Translations under genes and position numbers: made by a program
Shown here: positions 15,895-24,321 of the stretch, piece by piece
Layout of the letters: each line of letters starts with the position of its first letter
Position numbering within the stretch: position 1 is the first letter of the stretch
The notes under the pieces: model-generated
Told to the model about the DNA's origin: nothing
The model's database searches: none
What the model saw: the letters and a program-made list of their open reading frames with translations, nothing else
Source of the DNA: Deltaproteobacteria bacterium HGW-Deltaproteobacteria-12
GTDB taxonomy: Bacteria; Desulfobacterota; Syntrophia; Syntrophales; Smithellaceae
Assembly (NCBI GenBank): GCA_002840565.1
Contig: PHBK01000003.1
Coordinates: 1 to 47,492, forward strand
Direction: 5' to 3'
Length of the DNA stretch: 47,492 nt

Positions 15895-16963
15895 TTGCAA
15901 ACAAATACAAGAGATTGCTGTTAATAAGATTGAATTATTGAATACGAAAAAGAACAATTCTGAAATAATTTCATCGGACACTTCCACACCGCCTAAAGAA
16001 AAAATAGCAAAATGTATTGCGTGTGATTGTTCTGCCTTTGATCTACTGTATAAAGTTAGAGATACAAATCAGGGTGTCTCCGGTCAATGGAATTTAATGG
16101 CGTGCCGGGAATGCGGCCTGGGAGTTCTTGACCCCTTCCCTTCTCAAGATCAGGTTGCCTCCTTTTATGTCGATGATTTCTATACAGCCGATGGTAAGCG
16201 TTTTCAGGGGTGGGTAGAAAAACTCCGTGGTATCCTTGCCTGGATGAGAGGAATTGGTTTAAACCGCGCAGCTTCTGCCAAAGGACGCTTACTGGATTTT
16301 GGTGCCGGTGCGGGGCACTTTGCCAGGGTACAGGAAGAACGAGGCTGGGAGGTATACGCCGTTGATCCTTACAGTGGCAAGGCTACTTCCGGTGATGTAT
16401 GTGAGCAGGATGGTGACCGGATCAAATTAAAATTTCCGAATCACTATTTCGATGTGGTTACTTTATGGTATGTGATTGAACACCTGAGAGATCCTGCTTT
16501 AGCCATTGCCGAATTTTATCGTATTCTGAAGCCCGGAGGTATTTTGGTGTTGGCGCAGCAAGATTTTGCCAGTGTACAGGCACGTTTATTTGGTACAAGA
16601 TGGCTTATCCTTGATCCGCCCCGGCATATATGGCAGTTTAAAGAACATAATTTATTAAAATTAGTTGCTCGTTACAATTTTAAAAAAATCTCAATTTCGC
16701 ATTCTTCCATTGAACTCGGGCCATTTACGATTCTCCAGAGCATTTTAAACTGCCTGGTTGGCAATGAAAACTACTTGTTCTGTCTTTTGAAAAATGGCGG
16801 GTTACAGTCGAAAAATAAGGTGAAAAAAGATATTCCTCTTGGCCGTGCTATTGCCAGCATTGTCCTCGGAGTCTGTTTATTTCCCGTGTCTATTGTTATT
16901 TATTTCTTGCTGCTGTCATTAGGTTCGGGCGATGTCTTTACCTTGTATCTGCGTCGAGAATAA
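15866..16963 (+). CDS. Zinc-ribbon class I SAM methyltransferase, copy A
   Basis: Up to 365 residues. After a poorly conserved lead come two cysteine pairs (KCIACDCSAF and ACRECGLGV), a zinc-binding-type ribbon, then the SAM-binding motif LLDFGAGAGHFARVQEERGW, acid-binding YAVDPYSG, and VIEHLRDPALAIAEFYRILK with KPGGILVL. A hydrophobic C-terminal stretch (about 330-355) could be a membrane anchor. The start is uncertain: the frame opens at TTG 15866, overlapping the previous gene by 29 nt, and another TTG lies at 15938; neither has a clear ribosome site. It resembles polysaccharide-locus methyltransferases; the target is unknown. Confidence 0.75.
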   Translation: MAGRNRKPVSCKQIQEIAVNKIELLNTKKNNSEIISSDTSTPPKEKIAKCIACDCSAFDLLYKVRDTNQGVSGQWNLMACRECGLGVLDPFPSQDQVASFYVDDFYTADGKRFQGWVEKLRGILAWMRGIGLNRAASAKGRLLDFGAGAGHFARVQEERGWEVYAVDPYSGKATSGDVCEQDGDRIKLKFPNHYFDVVTLWYVIEHLRDPALAIAEFYRILKPGGILVLAQQDFASVQARLFGTRWLILDPPRHIWQFKEHNLLKLVARYNFKKISISHSSIELGPFTILQSILNCLVGNENYLFCLLKNGGLQSKNKVKKDIPLGRAIASIVLGVCLFPVSIVIYFLLLSLGSGDVFTLYLRRE

Positions 16964-16986
16964 ATAATTCATAAGCAAAAAATAAA

Positions 16987-18555
16987 ATGATCGATACTGT
17001 TGTGAAGGATAATCAAAAAAAAGGAAGCGAAGCTGACAACAGGCCTGTCGTGATTCTGGTTCCTCCTGTCGTTTGTCATAATCTGGATCCTCATACAGGT
17101 ATCCCCTTCATGCCCCACATGGCTGCCCATTTGGCAGGGGTTCTTCTAAATGCAGGCCGGGAAATTCAGGTTATTGATTGTTTCGGTATGCAACCCCATG
17201 AGCGGCAGGTCATTGGTGAATTTATGCTCATGGGGGTCTCGGAAGAGTGGGTTGCTAATCATTTATCAGAAAAAGCAAAAGTCTGTCATATTTATTGCCG
17301 AACCATTGCCGAATTCATTGCTGTCGAGAGGCTGATCAAAACACTCAAAAAAAACAGGCCGGACCTGAAGATATGCTTGTTTGAGAACATTCAGGCAGTT
17401 ACCTCATATTCCCTGCGTTATGTGGCGGCAGAGTTCATCGGCAATGGTGTGGACTGTATCATCATGGGAGAACCGGAAGACAGGGCTGTGGACATAACTC
17501 ATCGGTTGGAGAACGGTCTTACTCTTGAAGGTGTTGAGGGGATTGCTTATAAGAATAACCATGAAATTGTTATCAAACCCGATAAAAAATTACCCCAAAA
17601 CCTTGATGCGCTGCCTATGCCGGCATGGGAGAATTTCCCGTTGCAGGGATATTGGCGGGCCGGATTTGCGCATGCTCCCTGTGTCAGAGGCGAAAAATTC
17701 CTCCCCATCTTAACTTCACGCGGTTGCCCTTATCGGTGTACTTTTTGCATTGCTCCGGAAGTTAACCCGCAATGGAGGGCAAGGTCGGCAGCAAACGTTG
17801 TTGATGAAATGGAGTATTTCCGCCGAACTTTGGGCGTTACCGATTTTCATGTGTCCGATTTGAACCCGACAGTCAGCGAAAAAAGAACTCAGGAAATATG
17901 TCAGGAAATTATCAAACGTCAGCTTAAGATTACCTGGAAGCTTGCTCAAGGAACAAAGATTGAAACCATCAAGAACGAAGAAACGCTGGAATTAATGGCA
18001 AAGGCTGGCTGTAAATTCGTGTCTTTTTCACCGGAGAGCGGTTCTAGGCGTCTGCTGGAAATTATGAACAAGCCATTTGACCATGTTCATGGTTTGCGAA
18101 TGGTGCGAAAAATGAATGAGCTTGGCATCAGAACTCAGGCGGTCTTTATAGGCGGTGTGCCGGGCGAGGTTCCGGAAGATCGCGATATGAGTGCTGCTTA
18201 TGCAAGGAAGCTGATTCAAAGCGGGGTGGATGAAATATCGCTGGTCATATTTACGCCGTTACCGGGAGCGCAGCTATCCTCAGCAATCAATGATTTCACC
18301 CATTTTTCACAGTGCACCCCGTCGCCATCCTGGAGAAAGGACTATCATGAACTTACAGCCTACAGATATAGAATGTATCTGATGCTTTTCCTTTGCAAGG
18401 CTAGATATCATCCCCAAAAAAGCTTTAGAGAGCTTAGATCTCTTTTCACGGGCAAGTTTGAGACCAAAATGGAGATGTCTTTGTTCAAGCAGTTTAAATT
18501 ATATGCTTTGCGTTATATGCCTTGGATATTCCCTCATTTGGATTCTGATAATTAA
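16987..18555 (+). CDS. B12-binding-domain radical SAM protein
   Basis: A 522-residue protein. Residues about 20-205 are a cobalamin-binding-like domain (VVILVPPVVCHNLDP, GEFIGNGVDCIIMGEPED-type strand). The radical SAM domain follows with the iron-sulfur motif SRGCPYRCTFC (Cys247, Cys251, Cys254), then VSFSPESGSRRLLE and VFIGGVPGE. I do not see a clear DxHxxG cobalamin-ligand motif. Such proteins carry out methylations or other radical changes on unactivated carbons, including on sugars and lipids. Its position before a UbiA-family transferase suggests action on a lipid or sugar intermediate; the substrate is unknown. Confidence 0.8.
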   Translation: MIDTVVKDNQKKGSEADNRPVVILVPPVVCHNLDPHTGIPFMPHMAAHLAGVLLNAGREIQVIDCFGMQPHERQVIGEFMLMGVSEEWVANHLSEKAKVCHIYCRTIAEFIAVERLIKTLKKNRPDLKICLFENIQAVTSYSLRYVAAEFIGNGVDCIIMGEPEDRAVDITHRLENGLTLEGVEGIAYKNNHEIVIKPDKKLPQNLDALPMPAWENFPLQGYWRAGFAHAPCVRGEKFLPILTSRGCPYRCTFCIAPEVNPQWRARSAANVVDEMEYFRRTLGVTDFHVSDLNPTVSEKRTQEICQEIIKRQLKITWKLAQGTKIETIKNEETLELMAKAGCKFVSFSPESGSRRLLEIMNKPFDHVHGLRMVRKMNELGIRTQAVFIGGVPGEVPEDRDMSAAYARKLIQSGVDEISLVIFTPLPGAQLSSAINDFTHFSQCTPSPSWRKDYHELTAYRYRMYLMLFLCKARYHPQKSFRELRSLFTGKFETKMEMSLFKQFKLYALRYMPWIFPHLDSDN

Positions 18556-18602
18556 ATCCCGGCCGTCAGGTAATTCAAAATAATTCTATAGAGGATTTAA
18601 AT

Positions 18603-19553
18603 ATGTTTTCTTTGCGAACATACATTTCCATTGCCAGACCCACTCATTGGGTGAAACATATATTCATCATTCCTGGTATTGTTGGAGCAGTAATTCTTGT
18701 CAGAGATGTTGAAAACGGTTTCTTAACGCGGTGCGTTCTAGGCTTTACCAGTGCCTGTCTTATCGCATCGGCAAACTATGTTATCAATGAATGGCTCGAT
18801 GCAATGCTTGATCTTCATCATCCGCTTAAATGTCAGCGACCCGGTGCCAAAGGCTTGCTTTCCCCGGTGATCGTTATCCTGGAATATATGATACTGACAG
18901 TGCTTGGTCTTGGTTTGGCGCTGCTTGTCAACAGACTTTTCTTTTTTGCATCTCTGGCCTTTATTATCAGTGGTATTATTTACAATGTGAAGCCAATGCG
19001 CACGAAGGATTGGCCGTATCTGGATGTAATGACGGAGGCCATCAATAATCCGATCAGGCTTTTGCTCGGATGGGCAATGGTTTCTGGGGCAACTGTGCCG
19101 CCGGTAAGTTTTCTGGGTACTTACTGGCTGGGAGGAGCATTCCTGATGGCTGCAAAACGGCTGTCAGAATATCGATTTATCGTTGCTTCGAAAGGACCGG
19201 CGGCACCTGGTTTGTACAGAAGATCTTTTCAACAGTACACGGAACTTTCATTGCTTGTTTCCTGTTTTGTATATGCGATAATGGCCAGTTTCTTGCTGTC
19301 GGCTTTTCTGGTGAAATACAGGACGGAATTAATCCTTATTTTCCCGTTATTTACACTGCTATTTGCTTATTATTTGTATATGGCCATGCAAACAGCATCA
19401 GCCGCCCAGAGACCGGAAAAATTGCATCAAGATAAAATTTTAATGCTGGTTCTGCTGCTCTTGATTTCCGGGTTCATAATCCTCTTTTTTATTGATTTTC
19501 CATTGCTGGAAAAACTGATGACAAGTCGTTTTACCGAAATCGAACTTAAATGA
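18603..19553 (+). CDS. UbiA-family prenyltransferase, decaprenyl-phosphate phosphoribosyltransferase-like
   Basis: A 316-residue polytopic membrane protein with about eight hydrophobic segments. The first aspartate motif NxxxDxxxD is Asn62-Asp66-Asp70 (INEWLDAMLDLHHP), followed by PLKCQRP. The second region is YNVKPMRTKDWPYLD (Asp136, Asp141). This spacing and the RPTHWVKHIFIIPG opening resemble decaprenyl-phosphate 5-phosphoribosyltransferase (Rv3806c type), which moves 5-phosphoribose from PRPP to a polyprenyl phosphate. A HAD phosphatase follows with a 4-nt overlap, matching the next step of that route. Clear Shine-Dalgarno (GAGGA). The substrate is inferred. Confidence 0.75.
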   Translation: MFSLRTYISIARPTHWVKHIFIIPGIVGAVILVRDVENGFLTRCVLGFTSACLIASANYVINEWLDAMLDLHHPLKCQRPGAKGLLSPVIVILEYMILTVLGLGLALLVNRLFFFASLAFIISGIIYNVKPMRTKDWPYLDVMTEAINNPIRLLLGWAMVSGATVPPVSFLGTYWLGGAFLMAAKRLSEYRFIVASKGPAAPGLYRRSFQQYTELSLLVSCFVYAIMASFLLSAFLVKYRTELILIFPLFTLLFAYYLYMAMQTASAAQRPEKLHQDKILMLVLLLLISGFIILFFIDFPLLEKLMTSRFTEIELK

Positions 19554-20236
19554 CAGGCAATATTAATAACAAAGTGAATTGGAAAAATGTCAAAGGTGTC
19601 ATATTTGATGTAGATGGGACATTGTATGATCAACGAATATTGCGAATCATGATGATGATCGAACTGGCTGTATATGCTTTGAAAAATAGAAATGCCGTCA
19701 GAGACTTAAGAGTATTGCATCATTTTCGCAGGGTGCGAGAAGAGTTAGCAACTAGTGAGGCGAATAATGCTTTCCATAAACAATTTGAAAAAGTGGCTGC
19801 GGAATTATCCATGAACCTGGATCAGGTCGTCGCTATTGTCGAAAAATGGATTTACACGAAGCCTTTGAAATATATGGAAATCAGCCGTTTTGATATGGTT
19901 GGTGTTTTTTTCGACATTTTGCGGGAACGGGGATTAAAAATAGGGGTCTTTTCGGACTACCCTGTAGAGGAAAAACTTATAGCGTTAAAATTGAATGCCG
20001 ATGCCACATGTTACTCTCTGGAGTCCGGCTTAGGCAAATTGAAACCCCAAACGCTTGGTTTGGAAACAATCATCAACAGACTGGCTCTGGATAAATCGGA
20101 GTGTGTTTTTATCGGAGATCGCGACTTGCGCGATGGTATCTGTGCCCGCCGTTTAGGCATTCCGTTCATTCTGCGCCGCGGACGAGATTTCTATAAGAAG
20201 ATGATCGTTGAGTATAGGCATTCGCAAGTAAAATAA
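19550..20236 (+). CDS. HAD-family phosphatase
   Basis: A 228-residue HAD hydrolase: motif I VIFDVDGTLYD with Asp20 and Asp22, a helical cap, motif II in IGVFSDYP, the lysine region ESGLGKLKPQT, and motif IV FIGDRDLRDGICARRLG. Its ATGA overlap with the UbiA-family gene implies coupled expression. The simplest role is dephosphorylation of the polyprenyl-phosphate-linked 5-phosphopentose made by the UbiA protein, as in the decaprenylphosphoryl-ribose/arabinose route. This role is inferred from gene order. Confidence 0.8.
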   Translation: MTGNINNKVNWKNVKGVIFDVDGTLYDQRILRIMMMIELAVYALKNRNAVRDLRVLHHFRRVREELATSEANNAFHKQFEKVAAELSMNLDQVVAIVEKWIYTKPLKYMEISRFDMVGVFFDILRERGLKIGVFSDYPVEEKLIALKLNADATCYSLESGLGKLKPQTLGLETIINRLALDKSECVFIGDRDLRDGICARRLGIPFILRRGRDFYKKMIVEYRHSQVK

Positions 20237-20280
20237 ATCTAAACGCGCTTTTAATCTCTCCCGGGTCAATTCACCGCAGC

Positions 20281-21099
20281 TTGCTGCAGAAAAGCATTCC
20301 AAGCCTGCCGGTGGTTAAAGCCATCTATTGGTTGAAGTATCTGCATAGGACCGGCAACAAATTGAAGAAAACTGAAGAAACAAAAAATTTTTATAATGAT
20401 TTGGTTGAAGGTGCTGTATCTCGCACGCTCTGGGGAAAAGAAAGAAGGTTTTCTCCAGAAATAATTGCCGATAAGCGATCGGTATTGAAATATTTCACAT
20501 CAGTTATCAGTCCTCATATACTGACAACAGACAACGTCTTGGATCTTGGATGCGGCCCCGGCGGTTTTCTTGCCATCCTCGCACGTTTATGCGGCAAAGT
20601 TACAGGAGCAGATATTACCCCCAACTTTATTAAAGAGTGCGATAAACTTATTCAGGAGAAGCGCTTGTCGAATGCGTCAACTGTTCTGATCAACTCCGGT
20701 ATTATTCCTTTTCCTGATGGTCATTTTGATAAGATTGTCATGGTAGATACAATACATCACCTGGAAAATGCCGGAGAGACAATGGATGAAGTTTATCGAA
20801 TTTTAAAAAAAGACGGGCTGCTCCTTATATTTGAACCAAACAAATATAACCCGCTGCTGTATTTAATGTGCTGCCTGGACAAAAACGAGCATGGTTTATT
20901 GCGGTTGGGCACAATAAAAAAATACAGGCAATTAATAGGATCAAGATATGATTTAATTTCGGGAAAATATAACGGCCTGCTGATCGGCCCCAAGGGACGG
21001 ATAGCATTGTATTTGGCAGATATATGCAGTTCCGGCAGATTAGCACCGTTTATCGGCTGGTTAAGCCCCAAAATATTTATGGTCGCAAGGAAGAAATAA
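20281..21099 (+). CDS. Class I SAM methyltransferase without zinc ribbon
   Basis: About 272 residues. The SAM-binding site is VLDLGCGPGGFLAILARLCG, then VTGADITPNFIKECD and FDKIVMVDTIHHLENAGETM and EVYRILKKDGLLLIFEPN. The C-terminal part is hydrophobic and ends LSPKIFMVARKK. No zinc-ribbon cysteines precede the fold, unlike the neighbours. The start is uncertain: the frame opens at TTG 20281 and no ATG appears in the first part. It could methylate a sugar, an isoprenoid or a glycolipid head group. The gene lies in the UbiA-HAD-GT-C cluster, so a lipid-linked sugar is a possible target. Confidence 0.75.
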   Translation: MLQKSIPSLPVVKAIYWLKYLHRTGNKLKKTEETKNFYNDLVEGAVSRTLWGKERRFSPEIIADKRSVLKYFTSVISPHILTTDNVLDLGCGPGGFLAILARLCGKVTGADITPNFIKECDKLIQEKRLSNASTVLINSGIIPFPDGHFDKIVMVDTIHHLENAGETMDEVYRILKKDGLLLIFEPNKYNPLLYLMCCLDKNEHGLLRLGTIKKYRQLIGSRYDLISGKYNGLLIGPKGRIALYLADICSSGRLAPFIGWLSPKIFMVARKK

Positions 21100-21109
21100 A
21101 CATTATTTT

Positions 21110-22015
21110 ATGTCTGTCGCCACCAATCATACAAGAAAAAATGAATATCTTTGCCGATTATGCCAATCAACTAATGTCGAACTGATAAAGGAGACAAACG
21201 TTAAAACCGCTCTGGAAAGCGATGATTTCAAAATAACTGACGGCCGGTATGGTCTGATGCTGTCCATCTTTGAATGTCAAGAATGCGGCTTCATGCAGTG
21301 CCTGGATGTTCCGGATACGACGGACTACTACAGAGGACTCGAAGACACGGAGTATGAAAGCAGTCGTAAAGAACGGATGAATCAACTCAGGATGATTTTA
21401 AAAAAAATAATAAAAATTAGCGGGGGAAAAACCAAGGGTTTGCGTCTCCTGGATGTGGGTGCCGGCAGCGGCATTCTTTTGGAAGCAGCAGCGGATCTTG
21501 GTTTTGAGGCAGAAGGTGTTGAGCCGTCCGCGTGGTTACGAAAAGCGGGTCAGGCACATGGCTGCAAGATCAACGCCGATATTATTCCCCATCCCCAGAT
21601 AACAGGTCCTTATGATGTTATCACTTTGATTGACGTTGTGGAACACGTTTCGAATCCTTTGGAAATGATAAGCAATGCGCAGTTACTGCTAAAATCAGGC
21701 GGCATCCTTGTCGTTGTTACCCCTGACGTCAAGTCTATTGCTGCACGTATTATGGGTTGGAAGTGGTGGCATTATCGGATTGCGCACGTTGGATATTTTA
21801 GCAGAAACCAGCTGGAGTTAATTTTTTCCAGGCTTGGTTTAAAAACAATTGCCATATCCAGGCCCAGCTGGTCATTTAGTGTTGCTTATATCAGAGCTCG
21901 TCTCCTTCGCTATTTACCAGGATGGTTAGTCTTAAAAGAGAGACCATGGATGCAAAACACTATGTTCAATCTTAACCTTGGCGATTCTCTGATGATTATC
22001 GCCAGAAAATCCTGA
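21110..22015 (+). CDS. Zinc-ribbon class I SAM methyltransferase, copy B
   Basis: A 301-residue protein with two N-terminal cysteine pairs (YLCRLCQSTNVE and FECQECGFMQC), the SAM motif LLDVGAGSGILLEAAADLGF, AEGVEPSAWLRKAG, and TLIDVVEHVSNPLEM. Its architecture is that of copy A (15866) and copy C (33395). The C-terminal third (HVGYFSRNQLELIFSRLGLK) is the common 'methyltransferase in polysaccharide loci' ending. It starts 10 nt after the previous gene. The target (O-, C- or terminal methylation of the glycan) is not readable from sequence. Confidence 0.8.
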   Translation: MSVATNHTRKNEYLCRLCQSTNVELIKETNVKTALESDDFKITDGRYGLMLSIFECQECGFMQCLDVPDTTDYYRGLEDTEYESSRKERMNQLRMILKKIIKISGGKTKGLRLLDVGAGSGILLEAAADLGFEAEGVEPSAWLRKAGQAHGCKINADIIPHPQITGPYDVITLIDVVEHVSNPLEMISNAQLLLKSGGILVVVTPDVKSIAARIMGWKWWHYRIAHVGYFSRNQLELIFSRLGLKTIAISRPSWSFSVAYIRARLLRYLPGWLVLKERPWMQNTMFNLNLGDSLMIIARKS

Positions 22016-22037
22016 TCAGCATCAGCAAATCAAATCA

Positions 22038-24056
22038 TTGAAACAGATTTTCAAAACAGCAAAAGTGAGTAAGAATGTAACGAGCAAAATTAAGTGTCCG
22101 GTAGTTTTTTTATCCGGTCTTTTGTTTTGTGTCGTGTTTGTGCTCCTGCCGGAATTGTTGCCGCTGATTAAAGTACCGGAAGGATTTGTTTGGTCTCCGG
22201 TGCACTCACAAAATTATCGCCTGGGAGATTTATATTATTATGCTGCCTGGCTCAAAGAAGTCCTTGACACCGGAATACCGGCTTACAGTCCGAGCGCAGG
22301 AGAACTCTCCGGACAACCTCTTATTGAAACATGGAGATTTCTCGGATTGGCATTGGCGGCTATCCCAGGTGTTGTAATCTCAGACATCAGAGTTCTAATT
22401 GTTTTTGATTATGGATTGTCTGCGGCTCTATTTTTTTGCATAGCTTATTTCTTTGCTTACACACTTACCCGTAATTATTGGATTGGTTTAATTGCGGGGA
22501 TAGCGGTGCTGTTTTTAACAGATCGCTTATGGGGCCCCATACTGCCGAATGTTCAACGAGTGGTTGATTTGTGGCAAATAGCAGGATCCGCGATCAATTC
22601 AGCGACAGATTACCTCAGATACACGCGCAACTTTATAGAATACGACATTTATGGCAGTACGTTCAGATTCATAAATATGTCGCTTTCAGGCCCGATACTT
22701 ATTCTTTTTTATTATATAACAACTCTTGTCTATAAAAATAATGATGTTAAATCCTATTTTATATTTCTTGTTATGTCTCCTTTAATGGCTTTTACCTATC
22801 CCAGCCACACGATTATCGCCTATGGACTGATAGCGTCTTTTTCCTTAGTTGCTCTGTTCAGGCGCAACTGGAAGGCGGCAGTTTCCTTTAGTTCGGTTGG
22901 GGCGGTTACAATCATTTTCCTGGTGATCATAGAATATCGCAAGATGCTATCGGAACTCTTGAGTAAAAGTGAATTATGGAACGGTATATTTGCGAATGAA
23001 AAGCTTGTCCTGCTGCATAATGAATTCGGTTTTGTTTTAGCCACAATAATATTAAATAAATATCTGCTGACTTTTTTAATAATGGTCTATTTGACGCGAA
23101 AAAGACCGTTATTAAGGGATATAGTTTTTGCCACAGGCATGATCGCAGTTCCGCTATCCAGCGTCTATGTTTTTAACATGCCCCAGTTATGGACTCGTTT
23201 TCTTGTCAGAGGCATAGATCATGTCTGGTTTATGCTTATCATCGTCGTGACCGGGAATGCTATCCATCAGTTTATTGCCAGGCCTGTAACAGGAGATATA
23301 AGCAAAAAATCAGTAGCAAGTATCCCACAACGAATATTAGGCACAGCTGTTTTTGCTTTCTGTCTGGTCATGCTTGCTTCCATAGCCTTAGGATTTTTTA
23401 ATCTTGGCCAGCACACAAATGCGAGTGGAAGCCGCTTCATTCCCCAAGAGACAATGCATGCGTATCGCTGGATCGATAACAATCTTCCACATAAAGCAGA
23501 AGTGGCAACGTTAGACTGGGAAGATATTACACTTCTGCCTGTTTTTACGAACGTCAATCTGGTAGTCGGGCATAGTTTAATTGATGGTCGAAGTCCTGGT
23601 GATGAACTCAAACGTTTTATTTCAGCCTGGAAATATCTCGGCTACAACAGACCACAATTAGAAATACTTCTGGATGTCGGGGCTGAAGCATGTCTGCGCA
23701 TGCGAGAGCCAGCCACTTATACCAACCCTCCCCGTTTACCATTAAGCTACCAGTTTGATGCTGCACAGTTTATGGAAGGGATACTTTACTGGCCTTACAT
23801 CAAGAAGGTAAATGGTATTCCAATCACCGGAGATAAAATAACCACCAAACTAAACCCTGAATTCAGGAATTTTGTCCTGGAGTTATACGATATCTCTCAG
23901 CCCGATGATTTTATTCATACATATAAAGTTCAATATATAACAATGAATGCAGGGCAGGTTTCTTTGCTGGGATCTCCTAAAGGAATGAGGCTCTTATATC
24001 AGACCAAGACACGCTCAATATATGTTCCAATGCTATCGACGGATAGCCGTACATAA
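22038..24056 (+). CDS. Large GT-C-like polytopic membrane protein
   Basis: A protein of up to 672 residues with roughly 10-12 membrane segments in the first 450 residues and a soluble, probably periplasmic, C-terminal domain. The first outer loop has acidic residues (NYRLGDLYYYAAWLKEV, Asp64), and the C-terminal part opens with HAYRWIDNNLPHKAEVATLD. Both features are typical of GT-C glycosyltransferases such as the ArnT/PMT type, which use polyprenyl-phosphate sugars. I do not recognise a named family. The start is TTG (22038); GTG at 22065 is an alternative. Following the UbiA and HAD genes, it is a good candidate for the transferase that uses their lipid-linked sugar. Confidence 0.65.
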   Translation: MKQIFKTAKVSKNVTSKIKCPVVFLSGLLFCVVFVLLPELLPLIKVPEGFVWSPVHSQNYRLGDLYYYAAWLKEVLDTGIPAYSPSAGELSGQPLIETWRFLGLALAAIPGVVISDIRVLIVFDYGLSAALFFCIAYFFAYTLTRNYWIGLIAGIAVLFLTDRLWGPILPNVQRVVDLWQIAGSAINSATDYLRYTRNFIEYDIYGSTFRFINMSLSGPILILFYYITTLVYKNNDVKSYFIFLVMSPLMAFTYPSHTIIAYGLIASFSLVALFRRNWKAAVSFSSVGAVTIIFLVIIEYRKMLSELLSKSELWNGIFANEKLVLLHNEFGFVLATIILNKYLLTFLIMVYLTRKRPLLRDIVFATGMIAVPLSSVYVFNMPQLWTRFLVRGIDHVWFMLIIVVTGNAIHQFIARPVTGDISKKSVASIPQRILGTAVFAFCLVMLASIALGFFNLGQHTNASGSRFIPQETMHAYRWIDNNLPHKAEVATLDWEDITLLPVFTNVNLVVGHSLIDGRSPGDELKRFISAWKYLGYNRPQLEILLDVGAEACLRMREPATYTNPPRLPLSYQFDAAQFMEGILYWPYIKKVNGIPITGDKITTKLNPEFRNFVLELYDISQPDDFIHTYKVQYITMNAGQVSLLGSPKGMRLLYQTKTRSIYVPMLSTDSRT

Positions 24057-24057
24057 A

Positions 24058-24207
24058 GCGGTCAGCAGTTCAGTTTCCGGTGTATCAAAATATATCAACG
24101 ACCGCGACGGTCATCATATTACTTTAGAAGGGCATAAACTTTTTGCCCAGATGATAGCTACTCATGAATCACTTTTTTCCCGGGAACTGCAGCGTGTTAA
24201 ACCGTAA
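24058..24207 (+). pseudogene. Fragment resembling the C terminus of an SGNH/GDSL hydrolase
   Basis: Just after the GT-C-like gene a frame encodes YINDRDGHHITLEGHKLFAQ and then MIATHESLFSREL, ending at a stop at 24205-24207. The D-G-H-H...L-x-x-x-G pattern is like SGNH/GDSL block V (DxxH) with its following helix. No start, catalytic Ser block or oxyanion Asn precedes it; upstream the frame runs into the GT-C-like gene. I read it as the surviving end of a deleted acyl-esterase or O-acetyltransferase SGNH domain. Confidence 0.35.
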
Positions 24208-24321
24208 AAGCAGGTTCTATGCATATCAATTGCTTATTCTGAATTGTTCGGCAGATGTAAATACTTGCATAAAAGCTGATTTGGTAAAAAAATATGCTTT
24301 GGAAATTAAAGTATATATCTA

